A stretch of DNA of 12,813 nt. Source: Lachnospiraceae bacterium. Its GTDB lineage: Bacteria > Bacillota > Clostridia > Lachnospirales > Lachnospiraceae. Below the pieces are notes generated by a model, which saw nothing but the letters and a program-made list of their open reading frames with translations, ran no database searches and was not told the DNA's origin. Numbering within the stretch: position 1 is the first letter of the stretch; each line of letters starts with the position of its first letter. The stretch is taken from the NCBI GenBank assembly GCA_900753685.1, contig CAAEAB010000192.1, positions 1 to 12,813 on the forward strand, given 5' to 3'. Position numbers and translations under genes: made by a program. This document shows positions 1 to 7,888 of the stretch, one piece after another.

Positions 1-1
1 A

Positions 2-511
2 AAGGCGGAGGTGATGGTTTCTGTACCTGCGGAGGTGGACACGATGCGACCGATCCTTTTGGGACTTTGTAAGACGATGAGCGGCGGCAGAGCCTACGAC
101 AGCTCGGACAGTGAGTTTTTCTGGAGTGGTATTTATGCGGCGATTAATGGAAGCAGCTGGATTCACCCGGATATCAGTCTGTCAGACAGCGGCAGCGGGT
201 ATATGGTGCCGAAGGAGGTTTTGGCCGAATATGCGGAAGCTATGTTTGCCGGCAACAGTGCTATTCCGGATATACCGTCCTCCATCGGCGGCATTGAGTT
301 TGATGTGGATGCGGACAGCTATGTGCTTTACAGTTCGGAAGGCTACATGGGTTCCATGGAATTCACTGAAATCGAAGAGACAGACAACGGTTATGAGGTC
401 ACGGTTGCTTTTACAACGAAGAGCGGAAATGTGGAAACTCATACGTTTATTATGACCAGCGGCGGATATGGCACCTTCCCTTGTGCTGTAAACGCGGTCA
501 TTGATGATTAA
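2..511 (+). CDS. Hypothetical protein, C-terminal part (5' end outside window)
   Basis: The reading frame is open to the left edge, so I treat this as the C-terminal 169 residues of a longer protein. In-frame GTG 11, ATG 14 and ATG 44 exist, and ATG 44 even has GGAGGTGG five bases upstream. None of these starts is followed by a signal peptide or other N-terminal feature, and the sequence reads like the middle of a folded domain. The visible part is acidic, rich in Ser, Gly and Tyr, and has no membrane segment. It ends in short alternating strands typical of a beta-rich secreted domain. I do not recognise a named family. My impression is of the C-terminal domain of a clostridial lipoprotein, but the part that would show a lipobox is not here. 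It ends 23 bases before the next gene, so the two are probably co-transcribed. Confidence 0.6.
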   Translation, partial: KAEVMVSVPAEVDTMRPILLGLCKTMSGGRAYDSSDSEFFWSGIYAAINGSSWIHPDISLSDSGSGYMVPKEVLAEYAEAMFAGNSAIPDIPSSIGGIEFDVDADSYVLYSSEGYMGSMEFTEIEETDNGYEVTVAFTTKSGNVETHTFIMTSGGYGTFPCAVNAVIDD

Positions 512-534
512 TTTTATTATAATGGAGGAAGCTT

Positions 535-2151
535 ATGAAAAAAATAGTGCGCACGGTAGGGATTACACTGATTTTTGCGCTTGTAACCTTTTACTTTACT
601 CTTCCGGCGCTGAATCTACGGTCACCGGCCTTTTACAGCTGGCTGATTGAGGTTGCGGTGGTTTATATTATTGCCTCTTTGATCGGCACCTTTTCCGTTT
701 CGGATTTGAGGAATCGGACCGTGGATTTTAAATTTCTAAAAAATAATGCGAAAGTCGGTCTGGCAATTGTTGTTTTGTCCGTGGCGGCCTTGGGGATTGG
801 CCAGGTTGTTTCCCACCAGTTTTTTCACGCGGGAGCTTATCAAAAGCTGATGACTGTGGAAAATCGGGAATTTTCTGAAGACATTACCCAGATTTCCATG
901 AGTGATGTGCCAATCGTTGACAGGGATTCGGCGGTACGGCTCGGCAACCGGAAAATCGGTGAGTTGGTCAATCTCATTTCCCAGTTTGAAGTGGATGAAT
1001 ACAGTTATTCCTATACCCAGATTAATTATCAGGGTGTGCCGACCCGGGTGGCCCCGTTAAGGTACGGAGATGTGATTAAATGGTTCAATAACCGTTCCGA
1101 GGGGATTCCGGGATACATTTCGGTGAATATGACAACCCAGGATGTGGAGCTTGTCCAGTTGGAGAATGGCATTAAATATTCGCCGGGAGAGTATTTTTTC
1201 AGAGATTTGGACCGGCATCTTCGGTTCAAATATCCGACAAAGATTTTTGAGGACTACTCCTTTGAGGTGGATGATGACGGAAAGCCTTACTGGATTTGTC
1301 CGGTCATCAATTATACGATCGGTTTGTTCGGCGGCCGGGATGTGGTCGGCGTCGTCATTGTGGATGCCTGCAATGGTGATTCGACCTATTATGACATTAA
1401 AGATTGTCCGGAATGGGTAGATAGAGCTTATTCGGCAGATATCATTGTGGAACAGATTGATTACTGGGGCGCCTACAAAAATGGATATATCAATACAATT
1501 TTTGGGCAGAAGGATGTATGCGTGACCTCTGGCGGTTATAATTATTTGGCGCTGGATGATGATGTATGGCTTTATACCGGTCTGACCTCGGTGGGTAATG
1601 ATGAATCGAATATCGGCCTTGTCCTTGTCAATATGCGGACAAAGGAATCCCATTATTATATTGTATCTGGAGCAACCGAATATTCGGCCATGGATTCGGC
1701 AGAAGGGCAGGTCCAGAATCTGGCTTATACGGCGACCTTCCCGGTGCTTCTTAATATCGGAGGACAGCCGACCTATCTTGTGTCCTTAAAGGATAATGCA
1801 GGACTGGTCAAGAAATTTGCTTTTGTTAATGTGGAAAAATATCAGCAGGTAGCCATCGGCGACACGTTGAATGAAGCTTATTCTGTTTATGTGAAGCTTT
1901 TGTCTGCCGGACAGATTATCGATACGGGAGATTTGTCTGAAGTTACAGGACGGGTGACGCAGGTGGATTCGGCGGTGAAAGACGGCAATACCTATTTTTA
2001 TATCCAGATTTCCGGTTCGGATAAGGTCTTTATGGCTTCCATACAGCTCGATGATGTGCTGGCTGTACTGAAGCCGGAGGACAGAGTAACGATTAGCTAT
2101 GTGGATTCGGAGGACGCCTTTGTCATGATGAATCAGATTGAGAAGAAGTAG
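535..2151 (+). CDS. Membrane-anchored extracytoplasmic repeat protein, function unknown
   Basis: This is a 538-residue protein of unknown function. Three hydrophobic segments lie at about residues 5-24, 35-55 and 73-95. Lysines at the N-terminus and a basic loop at 56-72 predict an N-in topology, which places residues 96-538 outside the membrane. That large part contains four diverged copies of a beta-hairpin-like unit at about 154-210, 247-288, 341-377 and 408-441. Each copy has an aromatic strand, a short loop, then a strand of the form hhhV(N/D) followed by a polar turn and aromatic or hydrophobic residues (for example VVIVDACNGDSTYY and LVLVNMRTKESHYY). Residues 457-538 form a separate beta-rich domain that could be an OB-like fold, but this is inference. 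The start ATG has GGAGGA five bases upstream. The next gene begins 8 bases after the stop, so the protein probably works at the cell surface with the NusG_II and Gx proteins. Confidence 0.85.
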   Translation: MKKIVRTVGITLIFALVTFYFTLPALNLRSPAFYSWLIEVAVVYIIASLIGTFSVSDLRNRTVDFKFLKNNAKVGLAIVVLSVAALGIGQVVSHQFFHAGAYQKLMTVENREFSEDITQISMSDVPIVDRDSAVRLGNRKIGELVNLISQFEVDEYSYSYTQINYQGVPTRVAPLRYGDVIKWFNNRSEGIPGYISVNMTTQDVELVQLENGIKYSPGEYFFRDLDRHLRFKYPTKIFEDYSFEVDDDGKPYWICPVINYTIGLFGGRDVVGVVIVDACNGDSTYYDIKDCPEWVDRAYSADIIVEQIDYWGAYKNGYINTIFGQKDVCVTSGGYNYLALDDDVWLYTGLTSVGNDESNIGLVLVNMRTKESHYYIVSGATEYSAMDSAEGQVQNLAYTATFPVLLNIGGQPTYLVSLKDNAGLVKKFAFVNVEKYQQVAIGDTLNEAYSVYVKLLSAGQIIDTGDLSEVTGRVTQVDSAVKDGNTYFYIQISGSDKVFMASIQLDDVLAVLKPEDRVTISYVDSEDAFVMMNQIEKK

Positions 2152-2159
2152 GCCTGGTT

Positions 2160-2519
2160 ATGAAAAAAGGAGATATCCTGTTAATTTGTGCAGTCCTTAT
2201 TTTGGCGGCTGCTGGTCTTGTTTTTATGAATCTGGGCGGCAGGAAGTCGGGAGGAACACTGACGGTGACTGTCGGCGGTGAGGTCTACGCGGACTATGCT
2301 CTGTCCGAGGACCAGGAGGTTTCACTGGACATTGACGGCTGGCATAACCGGTTTCAGATTAAGGACGGTAAGGTTTCCATGCTGGAGGCCGATTGTCCGG
2401 ATCAATATTGTGTGGAACATGCCGCCATTGATAAGGTGAACGAAACCATAGTCTGTCTGCCTCACAAAGTGGTTTTGGAAATTACTGAGGGAGAAGCAGC
2501 CAGGGATGTGGATGCATAA
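2160..2519 (+). CDS. NusG domain II-containing anchored protein (EetA-like)
   Basis: This 119-residue protein has one N-terminal membrane segment (about 5-24) and then a small extracytoplasmic beta-domain. The conserved CPDQYC at 79-84 and CLPH at 99-102 are the hallmarks of the NusG_II family (PF07009). The family resembles domain II of some NusG proteins in fold but has no part in transcription elongation. The three cysteines (79, 84, 99) could form a disulfide or bind a metal or cofactor; that is inference. Members are commonly encoded next to a Gx-transporter gene, as here. From memory, the Listeria extracellular electron transfer protein EetA is of this type. The gene starts 8 bases after the previous stop with only a weak Shine-Dalgarno, which suggests translational coupling. 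Confidence 0.85.
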   Translation: MKKGDILLICAVLILAAAGLVFMNLGGRKSGGTLTVTVGGEVYADYALSEDQEVSLDIDGWHNRFQIKDGKVSMLEADCPDQYCVEHAAIDKVNETIVCLPHKVVLEITEGEAARDVDA

Positions 2520-2556
2520 AAATAAGTTATGGAGTATCGGTACGAAAAGGTGAATT

Positions 2557-3048
2557 ATGTCTAAAAAAGTTGCAATGGCCGGGATGTTTACAGCCCTGGC
2601 GATGATATTCAGTTATGTGGAAGTACTTATACCGATAAATTTAGGCATTCCGGGGATGAAGCTGGGTCTCGCCAATCTGGTGGTTGTGGTGACTCTTTAT
2701 ACGATGGGAGCGCCGATGGCCTTTGCCGTATCGATGATACGGATCGTGCTCGTCTCAGCAACCTTTGGCAGTTTATCCGCCATGCTTTACAGTCTGGCGG
2801 GAGGATTATTAAGCTTTGCCGGTATGATTTTGTTAAAAAAAATACCGAACTTTTCCATGGTCGGTGTCAGTGTGGCTGGAGGCCTCCTGCACAATATGGG
2901 CCAGCTTATTGTAGCTATGGCTGTGGTGGAAAATATTCACCTTGTTTCCTATTTGCCGCCGTTAATGATTGCCGGAACTGTGACAGGCATGTTGATCGGC
3001 ATTATATCCGGTCAGGTGGTTCCGAGGATAAAACATGTGTTAAGGTGA
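2557..3048 (+). CDS. Gx transporter family membrane protein (PF07456; EetB-like)
   Basis: This 163-residue, almost wholly hydrophobic protein has about five to six membrane segments. The motifs PGMKLGLAN at 32-40 and GGLLHNMGQL at 108-117 identify the family long labelled 'heptaprenyl diphosphate synthase component I' and now often called Gx transporter. It looks like an S-component-style small membrane carrier rather than an enzyme; there is no DDxxD prenyl-synthase motif. An isoprenoid or quinone link and a flavin or electron-transfer link have both been proposed for relatives, and the substrate is not established. It lies 37 bases after the NusG_II gene and is preceded by AAAAGGTGA. The pairing matches the EetA/EetB order in electron-transfer loci. 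No hairpin terminator is visible after it. Confidence 0.87.
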   Translation: MSKKVAMAGMFTALAMIFSYVEVLIPINLGIPGMKLGLANLVVVVTLYTMGAPMAFAVSMIRIVLVSATFGSLSAMLYSLAGGLLSFAGMILLKKIPNFSMVGVSVAGGLLHNMGQLIVAMAVVENIHLVSYLPPLMIAGTVTGMLIGIISGQVVPRIKHVLR

Positions 3049-3068
3049 TAAAAAGGAAAATAAATGCT

Positions 3069-3096
3069 TTTACCCGGCGGTTGGATGTGGTATGAT
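3069..3096 (+). promoter_or_regulatory. Predicted promoter for gltX
   Basis: A -35-like TTTACC (3069-3074) is followed by a 16-base spacer and TATGAT (3091-3096), the latter preceded by TGG as in an extended -10. The start codon of gltX lies about 45 bases downstream. This is a sequence match only. Confidence 0.6.
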
Positions 3097-3127
3097 ACAG
3101 AATGGATATTTTGAATGATATATAAAT

Positions 3128-3133
3128 GAGGTG
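3128..3133 (+). promoter_or_regulatory. Ribosome binding site deciding the gltX start
   Basis: GAGGTG lies 7 bases before ATG 3141. The alternative upstream TTG at 3135 would be only one base from this site, so ATG 3141 is the start. Confidence 0.75.
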
Positions 3134-3140
3134 ATTGAAG

Positions 3141-4601
3141 ATGGATAAGAAAGTCAGAACACGCTTTGCGCCAAGTCCGACGGGACGGATGCATGTAGGA
3201 AATTTAAGAACAGCATTGTATGCTTATCTCATCGCCAAGCATGAAGGCGGCGATTTCCTTTTGAGAATCGAGGATACAGACCAGGAACGTTTTGTGGAGG
3301 GCGCTGTAGATATTATTAATCGTACCCTTGAGAAAACAGGGCTGATTCATGATGAAGGACCGGATAAGGACGGCGGCTGCGGACCTTATGTCCAGAGTGA
3401 ACGGCATGCTGCCGGTATTTATATGGAATACGCAAAAAAACTGATTGACAGAGGCGAAGCTTATTACTGCTTCTGTGATAAAGAACGTCTGGAAGGACTG
3501 AAACAGGAAGTGGCCGGCAAGGAGATTATGGTCTATGACAAACATTGCCTCCACCTTTCCAAAGAAGAGGTCGAAGAAAAGCTGGCGTCGGGTATTCCCT
3601 ATGTTATCCGTCAGAATAATCCCACAGAAGGAACAACCACCTTCCATGATGATATTTACGGTGATATCAGTGTGGATAATGCGGAATTGGACGATATGAT
3701 TCTTATTAAATCCGACGGATATCCGACATATAATTTTGCCAATGTGGTGGACGACCATTTGATGGGAATTACCCATGTGGTCCGGGGAAATGAATATTTA
3801 TCTTCTTCACCGAAATATAATCGTCTGTATGAAGCCTTTGGCTGGGAGGTTCCGACGTATGTACATTGTCCGCTCATTACAGACGAGGAGCATAAAAAGC
3901 TGAGTAAGCGCAGCGGTCACTCATCCTTTGAAGATTTATTGGAGCAGGGCTTTTTAACAGAAGCGGTGGTCAATTATGTGGCCCTCCTTGGATGGAGTCC
4001 GGAGGAAAATCGGGAGATTTATAGTCTGGAGGAGCTGGTTAAAGCCTTTGACTATCATCATATGAGTAAATCTCCGGCCGTATTTGATATGACCAAGTTA
4101 AAATGGATGAACGGTGAATATATTAAAGCCATGGATTTTGACGCTTTTTATGAAATGGCCCTGCCATTTATTAAGGAGACGATTCACAGAGATGTGGATT
4201 ACAAAAAGATTGCGCAGATGGTGAAAACACGAATTGAAATCTTCCCGGATATTCCGGCGCTCATTGATTTCTTTGAAGCCGTACCGGAATATGATGCGGC
4301 CATGTATACGCACAAGAAGATGAAAACCAACGGGGAAACTTCCCTTACCGTTTTGAAAGAAGTGCTTCCGGTGCTGGAGGTTCAGGAAGATTACAGCAAT
4401 GACGCCCTTTACGGACGGCTTGTGGAATTCGTCAAAGAAAAGGGCTATAAAAACGGATACGTGATGTGGCCGATCCGTACCGCAGTTTCCGGCAAGCAGA
4501 TGACACCGGCCGGGGCGACTGAGATTATGGAAGTCATTGGCAAAGAGGAATCTCTGGCAAGAATCCGCAGCGCCATTGAAAAGCTGGAAGCATGCAAGTA
4601 G
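3141..4601 (+). CDS. gltX: Glutamyl-tRNA synthetase
   Basis: This class I aminoacyl-tRNA synthetase charges tRNA(Glu) with glutamate in the cytoplasm, giving Glu-tRNA for translation. It has 486 residues, the usual bacterial length. The N-terminal Rossmann domain begins with FAPSPTG (9-15) and HVGN (18-21, the HIGH motif), followed by LRIEDTD (41-47). The KMSKS-type loop is KLSKR at 253-257. C110-x-C112 together with C136-x-H138 form a CxC/CxH pattern like the zinc site of E. coli GluRS. The C-terminal anticodon-binding domain runs from about 330 to the end. It cannot be told by eye whether the enzyme is discriminating or also charges tRNA(Gln), as is common in bacteria lacking GlnRS. It has its own predicted promoter, and its last ten bases overlap the start of the helicase gene, so the two are probably coupled. 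Confidence 0.96.
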   Translation: MDKKVRTRFAPSPTGRMHVGNLRTALYAYLIAKHEGGDFLLRIEDTDQERFVEGAVDIINRTLEKTGLIHDEGPDKDGGCGPYVQSERHAAGIYMEYAKKLIDRGEAYYCFCDKERLEGLKQEVAGKEIMVYDKHCLHLSKEEVEEKLASGIPYVIRQNNPTEGTTTFHDDIYGDISVDNAELDDMILIKSDGYPTYNFANVVDDHLMGITHVVRGNEYLSSSPKYNRLYEAFGWEVPTYVHCPLITDEEHKKLSKRSGHSSFEDLLEQGFLTEAVVNYVALLGWSPEENREIYSLEELVKAFDYHHMSKSPAVFDMTKLKWMNGEYIKAMDFDAFYEMALPFIKETIHRDVDYKKIAQMVKTRIEIFPDIPALIDFFEAVPEYDAAMYTHKKMKTNGETSLTVLKEVLPVLEVQEDYSNDALYGRLVEFVKEKGYKNGYVMWPIRTAVSGKQMTPAGATEIMEVIGKEESLARIRSAIEKLEACK

Positions 4602-6421
4602 ACAGCGCCCAGAAAAAAGCAATTGAACATAACCGGGGACCGATGCTTGTATTGGCTGGCCCCGGTTCGGGAAAAACCCTTGTTATTACCCGGAGAACAC
4701 AATGGCTCATAGAAAGAGCCGGTGTGGCTCCGGGTAATATTCTTGTGGTAACCTTTACCCGGGCGGCGGCGGGAGAGATGCGGAGCCGGTTTGATAGGCT
4801 GATGGATGGCCGCCATCTGCCGGTGAGCTTCGGAACCTTTCATGCCGTCTTTTTTACGATCTTGAAATACGCCTATAATTACCGAGTGGAAAACATTTTA
4901 TCCGAGGATGAAAAGTACGGGATTATCCGAGACATTGTTCATCAGGTCGATGTGGAGATGGATGATGAGAAAGATTTTTTGATGAATATTGCCGGAGAAA
5001 TCAGCCAGGTGAAGGGGGATATGATGCCGTTGGAGCATTTTTACTCGGCGAACTGTTCAAAGGATGTTTTTGAAGAAATTTATAGGGGATATGAACAAAA
5101 GCTCCGCCGGATGCGCCGGCTGGATTATGACGATATGCTCGTGCAGACGTGGCAGTTATTTAAGGAGCGGCCGGATATACTTCTGGCATGGCAGAAAAAA
5201 TATACTTACATATTAATCGATGAGTTTCAGGACATTAACCGAATTCAGTATGAGGTCATACGGATGTTGGCAAAACCGGAGAATAATTTATTTGTTGTCG
5301 GGGATGACGACCAGTCGATTTATCGCTTTCGTGGGGCAAAACCGGAAATCCTTCTCGGATTTACAAAGGATTATCCGGAGGCTAAAATGACAGTACTGAA
5401 TAAAAATTATCGTTCTACCGGGGCTATTGTGTCTCGGGCCGAAGGGCTTATCCGGCACAATGAACACCGTTATGCCAAGCATATGACGGCGGTGAGGGAA
5501 CAGGGCAGTGAAATTTTAGTGAAAGCTTTCCAGAAGCCCGCTGACCAGTATTTGAAAATGATCCGGGAAATTGTGGATCTGCGCCGGGAAGGTGTTGCCT
5601 GGGAGCAGATTGCGGTGATTTTCCGCACCAATATCCAGATGAGCGGTCTTGTAGAGCAGCTGATGGTTTACAATGTACCCTTTGTCATGAGAGATTCGGT
5701 GCCAAATATTTATGAACATTGGATTGCCAGGGACATTTTCGCTTATATGAATATTGCCTTTGGCAGCAATTCCAGGGCAGACTATCTTCGGATTATCAAC
5801 CGGCCAAATCGGTACATTTCCCGCGCCTATTTTGACGAGGAGATTGTGAATCTGGCCAATGTCAAAGATTATTTGGAAAACAGGGAATGGATGTTAGAGC
5901 GGGTGGAGCAGCTGGAATACGATTTATATATGATGGCTTCCATGGGGCCTTATCCAGCCATTCAGTATATCCGTCATTCCATTGGCTATGATGATTATTT
6001 GAAAAGCTATGCCATGGATCGGGGAATTAAAAGCGATGATCTGCTGGAGGTGCTGGATGAATTGATGGATAAAAGCCATGCCTATAAAACCTGGGAGGAG
6101 TGGTTTCGGGCTATGGAGCAGTATGCAGAGACTTTGAAAATACGTTCCAGGCAGAAATTTGAGGCGTCAGAAGGAATACGGCTTTTAACAATGCATGGCG
6201 CCAAGGGACTGGAATATGAGGTAGTCTATATCCCCGATGCCAATGACGGCCTTATGCCCCACAAAAAAGCGGCCACCGAATCGGATAAAGAGGAAGAACG
6301 GCGTATGTTTTATGTGGCCATGACCCGGGCGAAGAATGATTTGAGAATATATTTTACCCGGGAACGCTATGGAAAGCCTTCGGAAATGTCGCCTTTTGTT
6401 GGAGAATTTCTTGCTTTTTAA
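4592..6421 (+). CDS. UvrD/PcrA/Rep-type superfamily 1 DNA helicase, compact
   Basis: This 609-residue ATP-dependent helicase carries the complete SF1A motif set: AGPGSGKT (22-29, Walker A), [10 protein letters not shown] (54-63, motif Ia), DEFQD (210-214, Walker B), [13 protein letters not shown] (237-249, motif III), LNKNYRST (269-276, motif IV), [15 protein letters not shown] (531-545, motif V) and [14 protein letters not shown] (568-581, motif VI). It should move 3' to 5' on single-stranded DNA and serve in repair or replication restart. It is about 110-140 residues shorter than typical PcrA/UvrD. It ends about 28 residues after motif VI, so it lacks the C-terminal extension that in PcrA binds RNA polymerase. 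It may therefore be a second UvrD-like protein rather than the housekeeping PcrA. The start overlaps the end of gltX by ten bases, with GGAAG just upstream. Confidence 0.92.
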   Translation: MQVDSAQKKAIEHNRGPMLVLAGPGSGKTLVITRRTQWLIERAGVAPGNILVVTFTRAAAGEMRSRFDRLMDGRHLPVSFGTFHAVFFTILKYAYNYRVENILSEDEKYGIIRDIVHQVDVEMDDEKDFLMNIAGEISQVKGDMMPLEHFYSANCSKDVFEEIYRGYEQKLRRMRRLDYDDMLVQTWQLFKERPDILLAWQKKYTYILIDEFQDINRIQYEVIRMLAKPENNLFVVGDDDQSIYRFRGAKPEILLGFTKDYPEAKMTVLNKNYRSTGAIVSRAEGLIRHNEHRYAKHMTAVREQGSEILVKAFQKPADQYLKMIREIVDLRREGVAWEQIAVIFRTNIQMSGLVEQLMVYNVPFVMRDSVPNIYEHWIARDIFAYMNIAFGSNSRADYLRIINRPNRYISRAYFDEEIVNLANVKDYLENREWMLERVEQLEYDLYMMASMGPYPAIQYIRHSIGYDDYLKSYAMDRGIKSDDLLEVLDELMDKSHAYKTWEEWFRAMEQYAETLKIRSRQKFEASEGIRLLTMHGAKGLEYEVVYIPDANDGLMPHKKAATESDKEEERRMFYVAMTRAKNDLRIYFTRERYGKPSEMSPFVGEFLAF

Positions 6422-6439
6422 GGAATAATCTGGTAGAGT
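6411..6439 (+). promoter_or_regulatory. Possible promoter for the DUF1292 gene
   Basis: TTGCTT (6411-6416), a 17-base spacer and TAGAGT (6434-6439) preceded by TGG give a weak extended -10 promoter match just after the helicase stop. The gene could equally be read through from upstream. Confidence 0.3.
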
Positions 6440-6481
6440 GATAGTGAGCGAAATACGCAAAAAGAAAGTTGAGGTAGAAAA

Positions 6482-6787
6482 ATGGGAACATTTATTCCAG
6501 AAGATGACGATACGATGACATTAAGCTTTGATGATGGCGCAGAAATTGAATGTGCGGTAATCGCCGTATTTCCGGTAGGCGAGAGAAATTATATTGCCTT
6601 ACTTCCTTTTGAAGACCAGGGTGTGGATGAGGACGAGGTTTATATTTACCGGTTTATCGCTGCTGAAAATGCAGAGGATGTCCAGCTTGAGGATATCGAA
6701 ACCGACGAAGAATGGGAAATCGTATCCGATGCGTTTGATGAGCTGTTAGACAGTGAAGAATTTGATGAATTATTTGACGGCGAATAA
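6482..6787 (+). CDS. DUF1292 domain-containing acidic protein
   Basis: This 101-residue cytoplasmic protein is extremely acidic; roughly a third of its residues are Asp or Glu. The N-terminal half has the DUF1292 (YrzB-like) pattern: a short strand over residues 12-17, a DGAEIECAVIAVF strand, a Y-I-A-L-L-P strand, and VYIYRFI before an acidic tail. The tail ends in ELLDSEEFDELFDGE, near the end of the protein. The function of the family is unknown. Relatives are common in Firmicutes and are often near alaS, ruvX or fur genes; here the neighbour is a helicase. GAGGT lies six bases before the ATG. A hairpin terminator follows about 20 bases after the stop. Confidence 0.88.
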   Translation: MGTFIPEDDDTMTLSFDDGAEIECAVIAVFPVGERNYIALLPFEDQGVDEDEVYIYRFIAAENAEDVQLEDIETDEEWEIVSDAFDELLDSEEFDELFDGE

Positions 6788-6808
6788 AAAGTAAGACATA
6801 GGGAATAG

Positions 6809-6859
6809 AAAGATGATTCCATGAAGCAAGAAATGCTGAGGAATCATCTTTTTGTTTTT
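6809..6859. terminator. Bidirectional intrinsic terminator between convergent genes
   Basis: A perfect 12-bp stem pairs AAAGATGATTCC (6809-6820) with GGAATCATCTTT (6840-6851) around a 19-base loop. A T-rich run follows on the plus strand and an A-rich run lies on the other side, so it can end both the DUF1292 transcript and the minus-strand LysR transcript. The T run reaches into the LysR stop codon. Confidence 0.85.
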
Positions 6860-7736
6860 ACATAAGAATATCGATGAAGTATTGGGCGGCTTCGGAGAGA
6901 AGAGATTTGTCATTATATCCGACAACGATCTGACGGGGAGGAAGCATTTCCCGGGTACGGAGGATAAACAGCTCCGATTCATTTTCCGGCAGGCAGAAGT
7001 CGGGGATAAAGGCAATGCCGAGACCAATGCGGGCTAAATCAATGAGAAGATCGTTACTGCTCAGTTCAATCTCAGGGACCAGATCTAATTGATGCTGCTG
7101 GAAAAGGCTGTGGAGAAATTCACTGGTCAGACTGGCTTTATCCAGCATGAGAATCGGATAACCAAGCAGCTCTTCCGGCTCTAACCGTTTATTTTTTAAA
7201 TGATTGAAATTGCGGTTGGCAATAAATACATCGTGAAATTCTTTCACCTTACGGACATTACGGATGGCATTCATCCTTGGATTTGGCGAATTGGTGACAA
7301 TGATATCGACCAGTTCATTTTCCAATAGATCCACACAGCGGGCGGAGGTCGCATTTGTCACCTTGATATGTACATTTGGAAAGTGTTCATGGAATTCTTT
7401 CAGATACGGAACAAGATAATAGCGGCAAATGGTATCGCTGGCGCCGATGCGCAGCTGGCCGCCGTTTAATGCTTTTGCGTCCATAATCTGATTTTCACCG
7501 CGGATAATCAGGTTGATGGCGGGCTCGATATGTTTAAAAAGTATTTCCCCTTCCGGGGTTAGCTTGACACGCTTAGTACTTCGGATAAAAAGCGTCTGAT
7601 CTAGCTTTTTTTCCAGAGCTTTAATCGACTGACTGACGGCCGACTGGGAGATGAAGAGCTTCTTTGATGCTTCGGAAAAGCTTAACGTTTTGGCAACATA
7701 ATAAAAAACCTTGTATAATTCGTAGTTAATATCCAT
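6858..7736 (-). CDS. LysR-type transcriptional regulator
   Basis: This 292-residue protein has the standard LysR length. The N-terminal winged helix-turn-helix spans about residues 1-66, with the recognition region SEASKKLFISQSAVSQSIKA (21-40) and the wing RVKLTPEG (56-63). A linker helix follows, then a periplasmic-binding-protein-like effector domain from about 94 to the end (GQLRIGAS at 93-100, IGLGIAFIPD at 237-246). I chose ATG 7736 rather than the in-frame GTG at 7748 because the ribosome site GAGGTGG covers the GTG and precedes the ATG. The effector is not evident. The gene is divergent from the ATP-grasp operon, with about 210 bases between start codons, which is the classic layout of a LysR regulator and its target. 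It could instead regulate a distant gene. Confidence 0.93.
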   Translation of the reverse strand: MDINYELYKVFYYVAKTLSFSEASKKLFISQSAVSQSIKALEKKLDQTLFIRSTKRVKLTPEGEILFKHIEPAINLIIRGENQIMDAKALNGGQLRIGASDTICRYYLVPYLKEFHEHFPNVHIKVTNATSARCVDLLENELVDIIVTNSPNPRMNAIRNVRKVKEFHDVFIANRNFNHLKNKRLEPEELLGYPILMLDKASLTSEFLHSLFQQHQLDLVPEIELSSNDLLIDLARIGLGIAFIPDFCLPENESELFILRTREMLPPRQIVVGYNDKSLLSEAAQYFIDILM

Positions 7737-7739
7737 AAG

Positions 7740-7746
7740 CCACCTC
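7740..7746 (-). promoter_or_regulatory. Ribosome binding site deciding the LysR start
   Basis: On the minus strand this reads GAGGTGG and ends three bases before ATG 7736. It overlaps the alternative GTG start at 7748, which argues against that start. Confidence 0.7.
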
Positions 7747-7777
7747 ACTTATTAACCTATTTAATAAAAACTCAATC

Positions 7778-7791
7778 TTATATTAATATAA
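7778..7791. promoter_or_regulatory. Perfect 14-bp palindrome, candidate LysR operator
   Basis: TTATATTAATATAA is its own reverse complement and satisfies the T-N11-A form of LysR boxes. It lies just downstream of the predicted LysR promoter, a position suited to autoregulation. The region is very AT-rich, so chance is a real alternative. Confidence 0.35.
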
Positions 7792-7795
7792 TTAA

Positions 7796-7824
7796 ATAAT
7801 AACATAAGCTAGGGAAATAGTAAA
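7796..7824 (-). promoter_or_regulatory. Predicted promoter for the LysR gene
   Basis: Read on the minus strand: TTTACT, a 17-base spacer, then TATTAT preceded by TGT (extended -10). The LysR start codon is about 60 bases downstream. Confidence 0.5.
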
Positions 7825-7826
7825 TG

Positions 7827-7834
7827 TAAATTTA
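7827..7834. promoter_or_regulatory. Small palindrome upstream of the ATP-grasp operon promoter
   Basis: TAAATTTA is a perfect 8-bp palindrome inside a near-symmetric 12-mer (TGTAAATTTATG). It is centred about 55 bases before the predicted transcription start of the operon, where a LysR activator would typically bind. It is short and AT-rich, so the assignment is weak. Confidence 0.22.
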
Positions 7835-7848
7835 TGGGGGAACATCCA

Positions 7849-7877
7849 TTGACAAAGTTGAAGGAAAAGCGTATGCT
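7849..7877 (+). promoter_or_regulatory. Predicted promoter of the ATP-grasp operon
   Basis: A perfect -35 TTGACA (7849-7854), an exact 17-base spacer and TATGCT (7872-7877, four of six matches) predict a start near 7884. Short AAGC/GCTT arms (7867-7870, 7875-7878) flank and overlap the -10. This is the only good promoter seen for the five-gene operon, and a terminator-like hairpin begins a few bases after the predicted start. Confidence 0.65.
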
Positions 7878-7888
7878 TAAAGCAAGCG

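Noticed and set aside
2160..2519. Transcription elongation factor NusG.
   Set aside because: The protein has an N-terminal membrane anchor and lacks the NGN and KOW domains; only the small domain II-like fold with conserved cysteines is present.
2557..3048. Heptaprenyl diphosphate synthase subunit (the legacy family name).
   Set aside because: It is a multi-TM protein with no DDxxD or other prenyl-transferase motif; the membrane carrier-like reading fits better.
3049..3140. Possible T-box or other riboswitch upstream of gltX.
   Set aside because: The gap is under 100 bases, with no specifier-loop stem, T-box consensus or antiterminator; only a promoter and ribosome site are seen.
3204..3776. 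Long open frames on the minus strand opposite gltX and opposite the 538-residue gene (1057-1653).
   Set aside because: They lie wholly within strongly supported genes, have no ribosome sites and show no recognisable protein features.
7737..7748. GTG start at 7748 for the LysR gene, adding four residues.
   Set aside because: The GTG is covered by the ribosome binding site GAGGTGG, which serves ATG 7736; LysR proteins normally begin close to this helix.
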